This document shows positions 24,101-39,100 of a stretch of DNA of 64,000 nt, piece after piece. Origin of the DNA: Heterobilharzia americana (Eukaryota > Platyhelminthes > Trematoda > Strigeidida > Schistosomatidae); contig OX104130.1 in assembly GCA_944470555.2 (NCBI GenBank), positions 58,003,491 to 58,067,490 of the forward strand. Reading direction: 5' to 3'. The stretch's first letter is position 1; every line of letters begins with the position of its first letter. The translations under genes and the position numbers were made by a program. The notes below the pieces were generated by a model that saw only the letters and a list, made by a program, of their open reading frames with translations, was not told the origin of the DNA and did no database searches.

Positions 24101-27100
24101 ACTGAAAGCAGAAATAATCAAATCATTAGTAACATTAATACTAAAGGAAAGCAGAAGAATAATAAGTATGCCAAACATCTTAAATTTTCAAGGGAATTTG
24201 TTAACAAGCTTACTGTTCCAAACATCGTTCCTGATATCTGCCAGAAGATTGAGAATTTTTTGCCTTTCATTAAAGGAGGTCACAGAAAAAGTACGAACAA
24301 TTAAAGGTGCCAGGACACACCAGTACAATGTAAAGGATAGTCAAAATAATGAGTAGATATTCACTTCTTGGACAAAACTAAAAATGGGGTAACATACGTT
24401 ATGGCAGTTGCATTTGAAGTGCGTAAACTGTTCTCTATTGCACCAACCTTTTATTACCTTTAAACCGCAGTTTGTGAGTCAACAGTACCTCCTCCCTACA
24501 ACCAAGAGGTTTCATTTTTAGCTGAATTTCATTGGTGTAGACAATATGATTCTTCAAAATATATTTATATCAAACTGAACCTTGCACATGAATCAAGGTA
24601 ATGAGGAAATATAAGGAATATATATGGCTGAACTTCCCCTGTCATACAGGTTCAAAAATTGTCTGTTCTTCCATCTTATATACACAAAAGCATCCTGGAT
24701 ACGAATTTAAAGCTGATCATTGTATAATCAATCCGTATAATACACATTTTAAAAGTCTTTATACCAGACAGATGGAATAATTGCATTGTTTCATTTCTGA
24801 ATTTGATGTAGACAGCATATCTATGATCGTTTTATTTCTGAAGAGAAATTAATCATATTCAGGCTTGAACTGGTAAGCTAAGATAACAAAATATAGCAAA
24901 TTCACACCATATTTATGGCTTCAAAATGCCATATGTACTCTTTACAATGTATACTTTTAGGGAGATATGATTCATATGTGACAATAAATTTTGTGTTACA
25001 TTTTTCTTCAGTCTGTATTTTAATGATTTTCAAACAGGATTACTTCGCTCTCACAGTTACTGAAAGACAGAAACAATTTGAAGAATTACGCATGCAGCAT
25101 ACATCTTTGACACCTTTGATTATAAAACTTGAGAGTGCAATAACTCAACAAAATACAGGAAAAAGTAAAACAATGGCTCCTTATTTTGAATACTGGGAAA
25201 AGAAGCTGTTTGACCAGATTTACGCGGTAATTTAAAATTAACATGGTGTATAAAATTTGCTATAGTGTTAACATTAATCCTAACATATTGTAGGTTGAAC
25301 AATTTTAAGGGTCAAGAAGGACATAAAGACACAGTGTCGTGAGTAAAATTAGTGAAAGTTTCATAGTTTTAAAATATATATGATGAAAACTTTTGATACT
25401 GTGTCAGCGAACTTCTAAACCTATTTATAACCCAGATGAATGCGATATCAAATAAAGGAGATGTGAGTATCTCATGAAATGTCATTTTCTTTGATTCTTT
25501 AGAAGAACTTTGATCATTGATTTCAAGCGAGAAAGTTGAGTTCATAGTTTCCTGAAGATTATCTTGTCATTCAACATACAACTAACGTTACTTATACTGC
25601 ATTTCATCCCTCATAAACGACTTTTTCACATGACTGGCATCAACATCCATTCTGTATGCGGAAATACTGAGTCAATATCTAGTTAATCGAATATTACATT
25701 TAGATTAGAAAACTGATATTCTTCTGGTACATTTCACCCTCGAACAGCTGACAAATCCTTGTCCAAAGGCGAAAAGATCCGGCAAACGGATTTTTAATGC
25801 AGTTCATAATGAAGTGAAACTCAGATAACATAACTATGACTTACCAAGAAACTCAAAGTCAGTCACTAATAGGATAGAGATCATAAAACACTCATGGTGG
25901 TTTTGCAATACGGTGGCAATACGGTAATAAATACCTCGCTAAGTTATTACACATCAACTAGTTACTAAGCTTAATGTACGACGCGGACGCATTGTGATTT
26001 ACGTTTTTAAGTAAAGAGAATCATTTCTCCATAAAAACTTGTCATTCCAAAATTATAGGTAAGAAAATGTTTCTGAATCTACCAGATGTTATAGCACTGA
26101 TGGATAGAAGTTAGTGGTGGAATCCAGGACTCTCGCTTCGTCCTATTTCTTACTCGTCAGCTGGATATACCTGCTCCCAAGTGAGGTATGTTGTTCCCTC
26201 TATTATTCGGAACCAGGACTGATTGCTTCAAAAGCCAAAGCGTTATCCACTAGGCCGCCCAACTGTTATGAAATAAGGCACTTTACTGTTTGAGTCATCT
26301 TCTAACTAGACTCTCAAATCAGTGTTCAATATATGTATACGCGAGCTGACATCTTTTGGTAAATTAAACCAATAGAACTGCTAATCAGTGAGGCAGTCGC
26401 TATAAACTTTGAAAAGGACTTCGCATAAGAAGTCAAACTCAACATTATTTATCTGTATCATCTCCATGGTTATTTATGTGAAGCGATAGACAAATTTAAT
26501 TTACCAAATTTACTATGTATCACAAAGGTCTACCATCGTTTGGTGGATAGAAATGTTTGAGTGCTTGGTGTTTGTGTCCAGAAGAATTCAAGGTGCATGT
26601 TTAGCTGAGTAACTGTCCTCATATCCGACTTTGTTGACCCCACTGGCCCCGAAATCTCATAAGAACTTCGGGAACCACCTCTCGAAGCGAATCACTAATG
26701 AGTAGTAGATTAATTCAATTCGGTGGTTTATTTGTTATTTTATTTATTGATTCGACGGCATTGAATGGAGATTGTGCTATATCGTGAACTCACAGAGTAA
26801 GGAAATATACATCATTGTATTCCGACCCGGTGGTTCAATGGTAACGTGTCGGTCAAAGAACCTGAAGTTCCTGATTTTGATCCCTGGCGGGATCATGAGT
26901 ACGAACTGCTGAGGAGCCCCGTACTTGGACGAGACAGATGTCTAATGCTCCTCTGTCCCAAATCCTTCTTCAAGCGGCGTCAGTCCATGATGAATATCAA
27001 CCTGAAATCAATAAATAAATCCCCACATACCTCCAAATGTAATCTCTACTTACAGATAAAGAATATACGCTGAAAGATGGTGAAAGTTGTTTTACGTTTC

Positions 27101-30100
27101 ATGTTCTATATTTTACTACTGCATATTCAAATACGCACCTTATGGAACATCTCTTAAAAATGTATTACTGGTTTACTGTTTCTTTTCTGTTTGAATCCTT
27201 AGATGGTGATTAGGAATCTTCAAACATATTTGAATCGTATTTCTCGTCCACAACAACCATTGTTTGCAGTTGATCTTATGTTAGCTGGCACAGATGTAGT
27301 TGGTAATCCACAACCAGCAGAACTCTATCGACTAGTTATTCAAGTATGCTACGCCTAATTAATTCTGAAGTTATTTTTGGTGACAGAATTATACTTAAGT
27401 TAAAAAAGTTTTCCAGAATTGCTTTAAATGATGGAATAGACTTTCAATTTTCTTCTTCGACTTGTTAGAACCAAATACGTGAAAAATATATGTTCATCTG
27501 ATTTTTAAAACCTTCTTTAAGTACATAAACGCTGTTTACCCGTAGTTTCTGTGTCGTTCTCAAACCGTTGTTGTATTGACGATTTAAGCTCTACTTTATT
27601 CATATTAAAAAAAGATCGAATAAGTATAACAGATACTAGTGGCATTATTTACAAGTATTAAATGATCAGTCCACGTCCTGGATAACTTTTCGAATCTCTA
27701 TAGAGATAATACTTGAAGACATTTCCAACAATAACGGTGAGGTTACTTTACTTTCGTTCTGAATATTTTATGATTTCGCTTATAGGTGCAGCCAGCTGCA
27801 ATTTGAATTAGATAAAATTTCCGTAAAACAGTTGAAAGCATTATTCTAGTCTTACACTATTTCCTGCTTTGATACATCTGAGGACAATGCTTTGCATAGA
27901 GTTACAGCAAACCTTTTCAATTCCAGATTCTTTTGCGTACTCCTCACAACTCGAAACAGTTTAAATGTCAAATTACACTAAACGTATTTAGACAACTAAA
28001 TAATTTCTGAAAAAGTTATCAACCCTATGGTGTGATATTAACGTTACCTAAGTGAACTCAGGAAGATTGAGGGATTATAGTAATACAATCTATTATTACG
28101 ATTATTTTCATTTAGGAGAATGTCCTAGAGATAGGAAAACAAAACTGGTAACAGAAAGAGGTTAGGATCGTCTAGATATAAGAAAAATCAAAACTATGTT
28201 GCATAACCATCATTACACAAACTGGAAGGAACAAAATCTATGGACTCATCCTATCATTTTATCGGTTCGCTTCAGCAGCATACAAACTATATATTTAAAA
28301 ACAAAATTGTAGTTTCATCGACTAGAAAGCAGTTAGTCAGCAAAACAAAACACTAAACTAGCATATCAAAACGAAAATAGTGTACAAGTTGATGTAGAGC
28401 TAAAATATCAAGTTGTGGTGTCGAAAAAGTTATCATTAACAAAAAGAAAGTTCTCATAAAAGCTTATTAAAGGTAGCAAGATGAAAATCATAAAAATTAA
28501 AATGGAAGAGTATATAAGCCAATACATAGTCTAGTTATTAATAACCAGAGGACAAAATGTAATCAAATCTTCAGGAGTAAAACCTATCAAAGCAAGGCTG
28601 ATTTCTAGTGGGAACTGGAAGCCAAATTAAATGATAATGTTATGAAATGGGTATGTGATCCATTTCTTGAAACGTTGACATACTCACCCATCAAAACACA
28701 CACAATTACTGAATATACTCATAATACATTCCCATGAATAAAAGACTTTACAAAAATGTTTGATGAAGCTTACGAAAAGGCATTTTTCATGAGCTTAAGC
28801 ATTGTAGCAATTAAAAATCGTCTGAATGCTGAATGTATTCAGCATCTGTTTGCACCTGGTGGTTATGCAGTACATGTTTGAATTCCTGTCATGATCGTCA
28901 TTTTTCTATCGTTTGAATCCTTGTAGTTGTTTTTACTTACTGTCTGATTGAATATTTCTGTTAGTTGTTGGCTCATTGATGTAACACACCTATTGAAACT
29001 CATTGATCAATTTAAATTTTTCACATTTTAAGGCACCTACATTTTGTTGACGGAATCGTGAATTCTTTCTTGTTACTTAACAAGTTGATAACTCAGTCAC
29101 TTTTCTCGTGAAATGAAATGAATATTGTCAAAAAGTGAACTAGATAGACTTACTGGTCGACAGAATGACTCTAAAAATAGTACAAAACTGCAAGCTCTAT
29201 AAAATACACTGCTTGTTTTTATGTCAGCAAGATAACTATAAAGACTTGAACTAAAGTATAATAGTTAGTCTTTTGGATTCCGTGTTTTCTGATATTAATG
29301 TGTTTATCTTACACTACCATTTTTTACCACCACCTTTTGTTTTATTGTAAAGGAATTACGCGATGCCATCGAATCAACACGTGTATTTGTCAGATGGTCT
29401 CGTGGTTCATGTGTAACTGCTCCGGGAGTTAAAGTTGATAGCAGTGAAGATTTGTATTATTTTACATTTTACGAAGAAATTGCAAACTCTAGTGAAATAG
29501 CTGATTTGGTTCAACAAATTGCTAAAGCTTACACAAATACAGTTGAAAAGGTAAAACGATTTCAAGATAGCTGGCGTAAACACAAAGGGAAATTTGTTGC
29601 AAACAAGGTTAGTTACGTAAAACTGAACTGATTGAATTCATAGTTCACTCATGTTGCTGTGAGTTAATTCTATCGAGTACCAGTACAGAATAAATCATTG
29701 TTTCATTCCATAAATAAGAGGTTGCTCAAATATATGTTATGCCTATCAATACTTGCCTACAATGGCGGTTATTCATAACTTCAAACAAACTTCAGTCTTA
29801 CTATCTGAAGGATCTTAAACTCAAATTATTACTGGTTACACAAAACAGGATAACCCGAAAACACTGGACACTGACTTAATACCAGTTTAGATACTGCATC
29901 AGTATCCCCTCCTATATTTTAGCATCATCAAAACTTTCAGATATCATGGACAACATTCTATCATTGGGCTGATGTTAGTCACTGGTAAATTGTATCTTGT
30001 AATCAGCACAGCCTCCGAAAAGTTGAATTCAGTTGCAATAGATCACTCACCAATATCTAACTCTACAGACTTAATTTCTACTTTCTCTGTTTATTTTCAA

Positions 30101-33100
30101 TCACTTCAAGGCAAGTGCCCTTACACAAAATAATACAAGTCATTAAGAAAGTATAAGGGATATAAGAAGAGTGAGAAAAATGAATGGTCTTAATAAACCA
30201 GTGGAGACCAGAAATGTTGATGTTGTGTTGCCTCTGAATGTCAGTCAAATTACAAACAGATGTTCGCGTACACGAACGTCTTACCTATTTTTAGCAGTTT
30301 ATCGTGTTAATGAGCTGGTAGCAGTATTGGGCAAGTAATTTTAGCTGCGATGGTATAAAAACATGCAATACACATAAGTCTTACCTTACAGTTACTATGT
30401 GTGTTCTGTTTAACCTGCATACCAACGCATAGTAAAAAGATATGACATTTACGCTTAATTTCAGAAACGGCTTTCCTAGACAGCGGAAACATACTGTTAT
30501 TCTGCTACACCAAAATGGATAATCTAGTTACATTCTAGACTAAGGCCTCAAATGAATACCTGAAGAGAACTAAATACAGGGACCAGGCATTCAAGCACTT
30601 GAATTTCCAGTTTTATCTTTGTTCCCCTAGATAAATTGTAACGAGCTAACAGTCATCAAATTCACTTGTACAATAGATTAGCTCGAATGTTCTTTTAAAT
30701 GCTCTTTTTGTTTTTAGAGTAGTTTTTAAGATTGTTCCCGTTTATAATAATAATTTTACAAACAGTTTTGGTGTCACTCATGAGCAGTCTTTTCATCTTC
30801 GTCAGCATCTTTTTTAAATTGACAAAGTTTCTTACTGTCTTCCTAACAAGTTTACCAATAGTAGGTATTGAATCGTTTTTGTACAAGGATCATTAGCGTG
30901 ATCATCCATCCTAATGGAATGATTTGCATCAAACAGTTATTAGAAGCCACTGTATGGTATCACTTATGTGCCATCAATGGTTGTTATTAACATTTAGCGG
31001 ACTGATATCCACTTCTGAATATAGCTTGGTTTACTAACTAGTTGTATTATTGAGTTCAGTCAGTCAGCTTATTTTGATATACCTACGATGACAATCTCAT
31101 TAGTTATCACAATGTAGGCTCACATTAGTTCAAATCAAAGCATGACAAGTGTTCAGACAAATATTTCAAACAGAGTGGAACTCCGTTATACACCCTAGAT
31201 TTTGGTCGCTAGTGGTGTTATAATCTAATGCAGTCCAGATGTGAGGCATTAGTGGAAAAGGTCATTAACAAATCAGTGATGGATTTGCTTAAAGTTATTC
31301 CTTGCCAGAAGTAGATGCTAATCTCCATCAAATGGTGAAAACGATCTCTACTTTTTGAGCTGTGGTCAACTTGTTTTTGGGTTCAAATAATGCTGGAACA
31401 TCAAGAATGATACAGAAACTTGTACTAGGGATTAAGTCTTTATACAATTAGTTGTATGGAAAAAGTGGCTTCCTTGAGGTCGTGACAAGTTAGAAATGTA
31501 TTTGCTTACCTTATCGAAATTTAACAAATATATCTCCTTTATCATGGTTGAAGGTACTCGGCAAGAACCCCGTACTTAGGTTTTGTGCTGCATAGGACTA
31601 GTCAAAGACCATATTTAAAAATGTTTGGTAGAATTCAGGTGGCACTTAGGACTTGGATTAGACAACATGAAATTAGTAACTTCTTAGCGGTCAATCAATA
31701 TAGAATAATACAATGTCAGGAACTGCTTTCATTGCTTTTTAGTCTACATTGTAAGTTCATACGTTCACTTACTCCTAACATTTTTTGAAACCCATGAGCA
31801 CCACTAAAACGAATCACAGTTATGAAAAGTATATATATATATAGGAATCTTACATATCTGCCAATGCGATGGGTAGTCTTAGAAACTTTTCTTTCGCTTT
31901 TCAAACTTATGTAAGCACCCATTTGACAGAAGTAGTAATTGGCACTTTCCTGGAAGAACTTAGCATCTTACTTTGTGAGATGGCATTTCAAAAACATATG
32001 AACACTTACCTGTTTGTTCAACATAATTCCTGGATATTCAGTGGAAAGTCAAAGTCTGTAAAACATAAGCGAGATATGGAGGATATTGATGACTTGTCTC
32101 TTTAAATTAAAAAAAGAAAGACAAACAAGTCATAATCTCTGGGACAGCAGAAAAGATTTGTAGTTCATGATGAAGTTGACAACTGTTTGGTATTCTCTGA
32201 GCTTTTATGTGTCTTTCTGAATATTTCATATCTAGGTTAGGTGACTTCACTAGTGCTTGCTTCATAATCATCTGCTTCTTGATAAATGACTAACTATCAG
32301 TTTATAAATCCCAAGTAAGCGAATATCTTATGACGAAGTTACAAAGCGTTTGCTGAAGGAAAACTCAAAGATATCGAAATACTTACTGGAATTCGCCGCA
32401 ATATTGTTGTTTTTGTCAAAGATTTGGCTAAATCTTTACTAAAATGTTAAATTTTTTTCCTTTTTTATGAAAACTACTTTTCTAGTTAGCTCAAGTTGAA
32501 AAGTGGATGGAGACTCCACGTACCGCAATCGAAATTCATGAAAAAATTTTAGATATGAATACGAAATTTGATGACCTATGTGAAACACCGGAATTAATTA
32601 ATATTGGATGTATACAATTACGACTAAAAAGTTTAATTCACAATATACAAGAACATAATAAAAAGTGGACAAAAGCCTATGGGAAACAGTTACATGATAC
32701 AGGAAAAGAAATATTAATAAATTTAGATGAAGAATTTAAAGTAACTATTGAATTCCGTTTTTTATGCGGTATATATGTATATATATATAATATGCTATGG
32801 TTTGAACGAGTATTCATTTTGTTTAGGAGTGTCTTGAAATACCTTGTATAGTATTCCATTTAGCTATCAAATTAATGTCTATGCTAAACAGTCTTGGAGT
32901 GACTTGAGTAAACTTAACTGCTGATTTTGTCCACCATGATAAAATATTTGGCACTTGCGCAAGATACTGTCAATAAATAAATGCGTTAAATACTTTTTTT
33001 ACACTTAACCTAACTAAGAGTCAGTTCTTGTTGCATATTGTATTTTGAGAGATAAGTATTCAGTCTTTTAACCTGTTACTTTAGGAGTTCGATAAATTCA

Positions 33101-36100
33101 CTGAAATGTATTATGCAGATTTTCAAAAGAAAATAAGTGAAATGATGAACTTAATCGGACGCTCTTTGAAATAAAATGCATGTAAGACATACTCCTTAAA
33201 CAACAGTGAAAAAAAGTGCTTTCTTAGCGGTACAACCGCTAAGGAAATATAATAGAATAAATAAATAATGCAACAAAATATTTTTCTGACTCATTATACA
33301 GGAAGAAAATTGTTCAATACTTCTATGTACTTGTGGAAGACTAGATTAAGTAATCTACATCAACACCAATTTTCTTGTAAGCTCACTTATATATCAGTAT
33401 ACCTAATAAAATCATTGATCTTCCCTACAACGCTTACAACAGCGCGATGTCTTTTGAAACCTTTTACTATATTCCAAAGGTTGCCTTTTAAAGGTATAAA
33501 AGAATTTTCGTAAATGCAACTTATTCAACTCTATCAGGTCAAATTTTGATCCTGAAGTTTACGCAATTTATTATTATTATTTGTCCCTTGGGTTCCTAGT
33601 GGAACATTGGGCTTCAGATGCACGTCGCCATTTCATTCTGTTCTCTGCAGTCCATCTAACCTGGCTTAACGACTTCCTATAAGGTTTCATCTCTCCTTCA
33701 TACGATCTTCTCCATATCACCCTCAGACATCCAACTCGTTGTTTCCCATACGGGTTCCTTCCACTCGACGGCCTGGCATGGTGCATAATGTCTTCAATCG
33801 GTCTTCTTAGTGTATATCCAATCCAATCCACCTCCACTTTCTTCTGCATATTTGTTGGGCGATGGGTTCTTGGTTGGTTCGTTGCCAGGTCAGTGTTCCT
33901 TGCTGCTCATTCTTTCTGACCATCTGATCTGATCTTCAGTTTCGAGTGAGCGTAGACGGCAGATATTGATTTATGTCTGTAGTTTTTTAGAAATGCTTCT
34001 CGTAACGCACCAAGTCTCTGAATCATATAGAAGAACTCAGTTGACATTGGTGTCAAAAATCCGGATCTTGTTCTTCATGCTGAGTGCAGTAGATTGGTTA
34101 GCTTTGATTAAGGAAGGGTTTAACAGCCTAAAATGCGCCCTTAAAATGTAACAGTCTATGAATTTTAGATTTAATTCTCGGCAGAGATAGAAGTTTCACA
34201 GAAATAGAACTATACTGGACTGAGTAACTTTGCTAACCAGATGCTAAACCAGTCACCATCATAATGAAGAGGAAATACTACTGTTTTCCTAGCCCACAGA
34301 TAATTGAGATAAGAAGTTCAGTGAAGATATCTTCTGCTCCTAGTTTCTCGTCTTCTTTGAGATCCTAAAGACCATTTCCTGCATAATTTTGACTTCTCAA
34401 AAGTTTTGAGTCGAATAAACGGAACTTGAGTGGAAAAATAGAGGATACTAATTTACATCATAAGATCTCCGATTTGTATCATTTAAAAAAAACATGCATA
34501 ATAAATAGGCAAGTTAATCAGATGTGTGTCTTATGTTTAGATGGTGTGTTTCTAAACGTAAGGCATACTAGTAAGTGTAAATAACACAGTTATGAAGCGA
34601 TTGGTATTGGGCTCGAGTTTCAGTGAAAACAAGATCATTCACTGAGGCGCAGGTCCTTCCAGCTGACTAGCCCCAAATAGGACTAAACATACATCCTGGA
34701 GTCCATTGGTAGCCACCAAACAGGTTACAGGGTCGTGATATTCAGTTGGTAGAGATATTATTGTAGATATAAACAATACGAAAGAATGATTCAGTTCGAA
34801 ATAATTTTAGCATTTCTCAGTGCTTATATTCTACCCAGAGAAGGTTTAAACAAATGAATAAAGCTCATCAGTATGATGATATACACCACAAAAATAGGAA
34901 CTGAAGATTCAATCTTGAGTAGCACATTCATAACATTAACCACTTTCAACAAAAGCATCAGGTGGATTGAATCCTATGAATGAAATTACATCATCCTTGT
35001 ACCGCTAAGGTACATTATATGTAACTTCTATTTGTACGACAAAATAATCTGTTTAATCCTACCTTTTATTTTCTTTCATGATTTGGTTTGTTGCATTCAG
35101 CATCGACTTGAAGATCTAGAAGATGTACCAACAACTATGACTGAATTAAAAGATGTCTTAAGAACAATTTATGAAGTAAGATCATCATCACTAGAAATCG
35201 AAGAGAAGTTAGTCGATGTTGAAGAACGCTATCGTTTACTGAACTATCATTCTTTACCTGTAACAGAAAATGAAATGGAGTTGGTGAAGAATTTGAGACC
35301 TACCTGGTTGGAGTTACTAAAGTCTGCAAGTCATAAAGAGCGTACATTGGCTCGAGTTAAAGGCAAATTTGCTAAACTCACCTCAGAAGATATTGAAAAC
35401 TTTAATCGTACAGTTGTTGACTTTGAAAAACGCTTTAATGAATGTGGTCCCGGTACAATGTTAGATGATTTGGATTCAGCAGTAGCATCTGCAAAAGTAA
35501 TTTTATTTCCTAAAGCTTTTTAGCATAATCTTTTTTTTAATTTAAATTGTTCTTGTTGATATGAGTAATTTATCACTAACTAGTCATATTGTTCAGGAAC
35601 ATTTGTCAACAGCACAATTTAATTTTTGCATTGAACGGCTGATATTGTTTTGTCCACATTGAATGTTTTCAAGCAAAAACCATATTACGATCTCACTTAA
35701 ATGATTCCAAATCAACAGAATTTGAAAATACTCAACTATGCGGTTTAGCTTATATGCAGTTCAGTTTTAAAATCAACTTTTTAAAAATCTTTCAGGTGAC
35801 TGAAACAGTTTCCTTCCCTGATGTTGATCTGTCGAAAATATGACCTAATATCCTAACCTTGAACAATCATTGTGACAATATGATGTTTAAGTCATTGTGA
35901 CTTGATAAATTAATCACTTAGAGCCAGTTAATCCACTAGACCAGGAGACAATAATTCTATATTAGATTTGTTTATTTGATATATAGCGCACAGTGATACA
36001 GTATTATTTACTCATTTACGCTTCGAGCATAGATTATTGCTCATAATCATATCAAAGTAATCACACTTTTTTCGATATCTGGTTTTGTAGTCCCGTCAAC

Positions 36101-39100
36101 TGATTTTTCTTTGTTTTTTGTTTTTTGATTGGTAGTAAAGTTTTCTATATCTCTGGTATAGATGTTGCGTCATTCCTATTACATGTGTTGGGTGTGGATT
36201 CGATGAACAAAGATTCAGTGATTAATCTCTCTCTCCACCTAGCTATATTATTAGACTTAAGTACAGTGGTTTTGTCCCACCCTATTGTGTGGTTGTGTGG
36301 TTGTGTGTTAATGAATGTAATGCAATGGCCGAGTATTTTTCTAGATTATTGATCTGATTGGGGTCTGTCGTTCTATGTTTAGCTAAATCCCTATATTCTG
36401 CTAATCTAACTGACCCCGACCGGCTAGTTTGACCTATGTATTTGACCTCACAGTCATTACATGGAATGCGGTAGATTATATTATTTTGCCTAATTGGTTC
36501 TATCGGATCTTTTAGTCGACAAAGCTTACATCTAAGTGAGTTCGTTGGTTTAAATGCCACCCTAATTCCAACCTTGTTGAGAATCCTACGTATGGTTTCT
36601 GATGTTCCTTCCTTGTATGGTATCACAATAGAGGTGTTGATTTCCTTTCTACTTATGTTGTCGCTATTATTTGTATTTGTATTACTGTTATTATTTTGCT
36701 TCTTATGTGTTTGTGTGAATTTCTTAATAAAATGATGGGGATAATTATTAACTCTTCTTTTATGTGTTTCAATTCCTTATTTAAGTCCTTACAATGACTA
36801 GTGAGTTTCTTAGCTCTGTTATTTAGACATTTGACTAAACCCGCTTTAACTGATGCTGGATGAGATGACTTGAAGTCTAGAAACCTGTTAGAATGTGTTG
36901 GTTTTCTGTAGACTGTAGTATCTAAACCACCATCTGTCCTTTGTTTTATTCTGCAATCCAACATAGGTAATTCTCCTTGTTCATTTTCTACTTCGTAAGT
37001 GAATTGGATTGCGTTAACTACTGAGTTTATGTGTGTCAAAAACTGTCGATATGTTCCGATTTCAACACTGTAAATGTGTTATCCACATATCGCCACCATA
37101 TCTTAGGAGACAATAAATCTATTAAAATTCCAAGTTAACTGAACGCCTAACCGCCGATCTTCATCTTCAGATGTGAACGTTTCGCTTTATTCGATGTTTA
37201 GTGCCAGTCAATAAAGAAGAGTGAAATAACATTTAGTGCTTCCAAGCAGTCATCCAAAAGGCCTACTTGCAAGTTAGAAGAGTCACGTTCATTATAGATA
37301 CCAGCCTGTTTCACACAGCATCAAAGATTTATGTTGTCGTTATACTTTCCACAGAGTCACTTTATCTTATCTTACTTATCCCATAGTATCACTTGACAAA
37401 TGAGCAGAAATAAACAATAAATTATTTGCATTTTATCCCATTTATTGGGTATGTCCTACAATTAGATACTATTGTTTACTGGATCACGTTTCGGACATAT
37501 TTTATCCGTCCATAATCGTATCAAGACAACTCTATAACTTTGTGACTTCGTTTACATAGTTCTTATTCTCTCTCCTCCTCTGCGTACCTGTATAAGGTGC
37601 TGGATCATTCTTATTGCACGTATTCGGTGTAGATTTGATAAACAATGATTCCATTATCAATCTCTGCAATCCTTGTGTCAAGTTGGTATTGAGGATTGTC
37701 ACTCTCTCTCATCCCATTCATTGTTTGTGTGTATATGCATGCTTAATCATATCCGCAATTTTCTCTGGATTCATTGTCTAACTAGAGTCTCTCAATCGTG
37801 ATTTAGCTGAGATTTTGTGTCCGACCTGTTTTATTGCTCCTGGATATTTAACCTCACATCATTACAAGGCATTCGGTAAACTAAATTATTTTATCTAGTT
37901 GGATCAATAGGATTTTTCAGCCTACGAAGCTTTTCTAAAAAAATTAGTAGGTTGAAATACGACTCTGAACCCAACCTTGCTTCATATCCTACGTAACGTT
38001 TCTTAGTTGTCTTCGTTATAAGGTAAAATGGAAACATAATCCAGTAAATAATACTGCTCCAATTTATGATGCATCTGATAGACGGTGTAATACAAGCAAT
38101 AACACTAAACCTATACCCGTCGCACAAGAAGTGGCTATCGTGGATCGGTGGTGTAGTGGATAACGCGCTGGTGTTTGAAGCGATCGCTACCGAGTCCGAG
38201 TCCCGGTGGGGACAACATCACTCACTGGGAAGCAGTACATCCAGCTGACGAGTCCCAAATAGGACGAAATGCGCATCCTTGATTCCACTGCTAGCCACTG
38301 CCCATCATTACTAAACATAGTTAAAAAACAGGCAATATCGAGGCATCCGCATAGGAGCCCATATACCAACAGAGACTGATCAATTAGGTCCAATCAACGA
38401 CGATGTAATACACGCAATAACACTTACTGGCATTGCTGAGATATTAAGTCACTGTCTACTTGAATATTTTACGCTAGTTATAATAGGCTTGAACACGAGA
38501 TATCTGCAGACAACTGGCTTATGAGATATTGTATGGCGATTAGATCCTAACAGTCAGTCTCAGGTATGTACAGAGCTACTGGCTTCCTGAAGGAGTTGTG
38601 AAAGATGAACAAGATTTGGAACTTTTGATAATAAAGCTCCAATTTAGTTACAATATCCTTCAAGAACTCACTATTTGCTAGGTAGTGCATTAAATATTAC
38701 GTTATTTTATACTCTAGTTCCTACTTTGATTTGTCAACTTTCGTTATTTACAGTAGTTTTGTTTGTCTTAATGCGTCTATCATAATGCAGAATATACAAT
38801 TATTTGAGTCTCGCTTCGATTACATCTTTTTTGTGAGTAGTGAAGTTTTCATATTTTCCTTGAAATGCAGCTACTACAATCTCATGCAATATGAACTCAT
38901 TTCAAATCATTTTAAGTATTCGTTTAATTAATTCTACGATTTGAACCTGAAGTATATTTTTCTTGTTTGACACATTAACAAATCAACCGTAAGTTTGTGT
39001 TCATCATGACTGACGTCGGTTGGAGGAAAATCGGAAACCTTAGGGTACTAGACAGCCGTTTTGTTCTAGTTTTGGATTCCCAGAAGTGCGCACCCACGAC

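Noticed and set aside
29540..29555. Donor site after VEK in exon 12
   Set aside because: Dynein homology continues without a gap through the gtaaaa to the later gttagt donor.
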